DNA of 27,490 nucleotides, from the IMG/VR virus record IMGVR_UViG_3300007519_000061, positions 1 through 27,490 of that record, one strand, 5' to 3'. The notes beneath the pieces were generated by a model, which was given only the letters and a program-made list of their open reading frames with translations, was not told the DNA's origin and did not search any database. Of this stretch, positions 25,810 through 27,490 are shown one piece after another (within the stretch, counting starts at the first letter, position 1; every line of letters starts with the position of its first letter). The DNA is from a virus. The translations under genes were made by a program, and so were the position numbers.

Positions 25810-26970
25810 ATGCTTGACAATTTGGAACCAGCGAAAAAGGTACAACAATCCGCGCAGGTGAATCCTGTGGTCGAGTTCGATGGGGTTGAGGGTAGCGCTG
25901 TAACGCATGGCTACACTGCGGAGCCGGAAAACTTCGACGAATTTCTCCGCGATGCTGGCATGGATCCGCGCGACATTGACGTGATTCCTCCGGTGCGCAC
26001 TTCCCGCTGGCAACGGTGGGACGGTGAATGGTTGACTTCGTACCGGTTCACGTTCAGGAGGAAAGCTGGGGACATTGACCTGCCTTTGCTCATGGCGGAG
26101 GCTAAGAAGAAGATGGTCAAGCCGAAGCTGTCCAAACCTAACCCTCGGGCGATGGTCATCTTGTGGTCTGACCTGCAGGTGGGCAAGGTTGACTACCGTG
26201 GCGGCACTCAGCAGTTGCTTGAGCGGGTTGAGCTGACCAAGGTGAAGCTCTTGGACCAAATCAAAAAAGAGAAGCCGGAGCAGGTTATCTTTGCCGACCT
26301 GGGCGATACGGTCGAGAACTTTTACAACGCTAACGCCGCACAGCAGAGCTACTCCAATGATTTATCGATTATGGAGCAGGTCGACCTGGCGACAACTCTT
26401 GCTTGGCAAACGCTCCGGGCAATCGCAGAGCTTGTGCCTTCGGTAACTTACGCTTCGGTCGGTTCTAACCATTGCCAGTTTCGTATGAACGGTAAGACGA
26501 TTGGGAAGCCCACGGATGACTGGGGCGTGTTTATTGGCCGTCAGTTGGCAAGGCTGGCCGGTGAAATCGGCGCATCACACATCCGCTTTGTGGAACCACA
26601 ACCGCACGACGAGTCTCTCGCTCTGGATGTCTTTGGTGACGGGTTCCACGTGCTCGGTCTTGTGCACGGTCATCAGGCTTCACGGCCAGATGGTATGGGC
26701 GATTGGTGGCGTAAGCAATCCTTCGGCAGGCAACCTGTGGCGGATGCTTCGGTTCTTGTGCATGGGCACTTCCATCACCTGCGCGTGACCGAGCTTGGGA
26801 GTGTTTCGCGGGGTGACGCGAACGCTTCGAGGTTTCTCATCATGGCTCCCACGATGGACAACGGATCGGGTTGGTTTCGGCTGGGCTCCGGTGAAGATTC
26901 CATCCCTGGCCTTGCCACGCTAATGCTCGAGAAGGGTGTTGACTACACGGGCACGGTGTTCAAGCTGTGA
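25810..26970 (+). CDS. Calcineurin-like metallophosphoesterase
   Basis: The 386-residue protein has the five metal-binding motifs in order: LWSDLQVGK (about 118-126, with Gln where many enzymes have His), ADLGDTVEN (162-170), VGSNHCQ (217-223), VHGHQ (285-289) and VHGHFHH (317-323). Enzymes of this family cut phosphodiesters or act in DNA repair. An N-terminal part of about 115 residues contains SRWQRWDGEWLTSYRFTF, common to this phage subfamily. It lies next to the small HTH gene. Confidence 0.85.
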   Translation: MLDNLEPAKKVQQSAQVNPVVEFDGVEGSAVTHGYTAEPENFDEFLRDAGMDPRDIDVIPPVRTSRWQRWDGEWLTSYRFTFRRKAGDIDLPLLMAEAKKKMVKPKLSKPNPRAMVILWSDLQVGKVDYRGGTQQLLERVELTKVKLLDQIKKEKPEQVIFADLGDTVENFYNANAAQQSYSNDLSIMEQVDLATTLAWQTLRAIAELVPSVTYASVGSNHCQFRMNGKTIGKPTDDWGVFIGRQLARLAGEIGASHIRFVEPQPHDESLALDVFGDGFHVLGLVHGHQASRPDGMGDWWRKQSFGRQPVADASVLVHGHFHHLRVTELGSVSRGDANASRFLIMAPTMDNGSGWFRLGSGEDSIPGLATLMLEKGVDYTGTVFKL

Positions 26971-27158
26971 CTTCCCTTGTGGAGGTCAGGTCTGACGGTT
27001 CTCAATCACGCTATGTGTCTACCGGTGTTGACTGTGTCCTCATCAGACCCGTCAACGAACCGCTGCGCACGATCGGCGGCTACTTTGTGTCGTCCCCCGA
27101 GCAGGCAGAAGACCTAGTTGTCGCATTGCATCACTGGCTCGAAGATGTGGAAAGGTGA
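26967..27158 (+). CDS. Hypothetical protein, 63 residues
   Basis: It starts with GTG overlapping the metallophosphoesterase stop. A beta-strand part (LVEVRSDGSQSRYVSTGVDCVLIRPV) is followed by a helix (EQAEDLVVALHHWLEDVER). No family is recognised. Confidence 0.5.
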   Translation: MTSLVEVRSDGSQSRYVSTGVDCVLIRPVNEPLRTIGGYFVSSPEQAEDLVVALHHWLEDVER

Positions 27159-27162
27159 GCAG

Positions 27163-27429
27163 ATGAATTCCGAATATTTGCCACCGGCACCCATCGAAGT
27201 AGTCACCCCGAACTTCCGCGGTGTAGCTCAGAACTTTTTTACCATCCCCATGCACCTGCTCATGGACCTGAAGGCTGCTCGGGAAGAAAAGAAAGGCGAC
27301 GAGCTCTTGCTCATGCTGGATGCCTGCGAGATTGCGTTCACCAATCACGACATGGAAAAGCTCCAAGACCTATCTATAAACGACTTTCTCTTGGTGGTCC
27401 AGGCCTGGGTCGAACAATCCCACCGATAA
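27163..27429 (+). CDS. Hypothetical protein, 88 residues
   Basis: AAAGGTGAG precedes ATG 27163 (ATG 27145 is an alternative in frame). The sequence FFTIPMHLLMDLKAAREEKKGDELLLMLDACEIAFTNHDMEKLQDLSINDFLLVVQAWVEQ resembles the helical pattern of actinophage tail assembly chaperones, yet the gene lies far from the tail module. The match is only by pattern. Confidence 0.5.
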   Translation: MNSEYLPPAPIEVVTPNFRGVAQNFFTIPMHLLMDLKAAREEKKGDELLLMLDACEIAFTNHDMEKLQDLSINDFLLVVQAWVEQSHR

Positions 27430-27438
27430 AATCCCCCC

Positions 27439-27490
27439 ATGCCCTTCCTCAGACCATGTCTAAAATGTAATCAGCTAGTACGTGGTGGCT
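27439..27490 (+). CDS. HNH endonuclease, first part (continues at base 1)
   Basis: From ATG 27439 the frame reads MPFLRPCLKCNQLVRGG and runs off the edge one base into the next codon; joined to base 1 it continues as YCTGCAPPK without a break. CLKC and CTGC together form the N-terminal zinc ribbon typical of these phage HNH proteins. No good ribosome site is seen before the ATG. Confidence 0.8.
   Translation, partial: MPFLRPCLKCNQLVRGG

Overview
The window reads as a complete genome of a small tailed phage (siphovirus) of an actinobacterium, about 27.5 kb. The two window ends join in frame: an ORF starting at 27439 runs off the right edge and continues at base 1 to 260, giving one uninterrupted 103-residue HNH protein with both zinc-binding Cys pairs. 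The contig is therefore best read as a circle cut inside that gene. Actinobacterial signs are a WhiB-like gene, a tmRNA-like RNA whose 5' end resembles actinobacterial ssrA, and several TANNNT-N6-ATG leaderless starts. The 13943 tail protein is of a kind I recall from uncultured aquatic phages, so a freshwater or marine host is plausible (inference).

Layout. 261-418: non-coding, repeat-bearing, candidate cos/packaging region. 419-5216: ParB-like stub, small and large terminase, small membrane protein, portal, HK97-type prohead protease, small protein. 5217-6720: an insulated unit made of terminator, promoter, an 82-nt reduced tmRNA-like RNA, a 120-nt leader with repeats, the major capsid gene and a second terminator. 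6771-14715: connector, tail terminator, tail tube, frameshifted tail chaperone pair, tape measure, distal tail and fibre-type genes. 14715-16152: lysis cassette (M23 endolysin and three small holin-like membrane proteins). 16153-16368 and 17415-17669: the only minus-strand genes, an HTH regulator and a WhiB-like protein. 16456-20255: small genes, then a recombination module (YqaJ-type exonuclease, putative ssDNA-annealing protein). 20256-21711: palindrome-rich non-coding region, HNH gene, hairpin-rich leader, and a replication-initiator-like gene with iterons in its middle. 21771-27429: Cys-rich microproteins, GNAT, methyltransferase-tail fragment, RNA ligase, zinc ribbon, SSB-like, RusA, HTH, metallophosphoesterase, ending at the HNH gene that closes the circle. 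I see no integrase, DNA polymerase, helicase or SmpB.

The outstanding feature is the RNA at 5322-5403. It has a tmRNA-type acceptor stem with the G3-U70 alanine identity pair, the tmRNA D-loop signature and a perfect T-arm, but the tag-coding region and pseudoknots are replaced by one short P2 hairpin. It appears to start at its own promoter and lies directly upstream of the major capsid gene with no terminator between. I propose a tag-less mini-tmRNA that could act as a decoy or modulator of trans-translation, or as a tRNA-like 5' module of the capsid mRNA.
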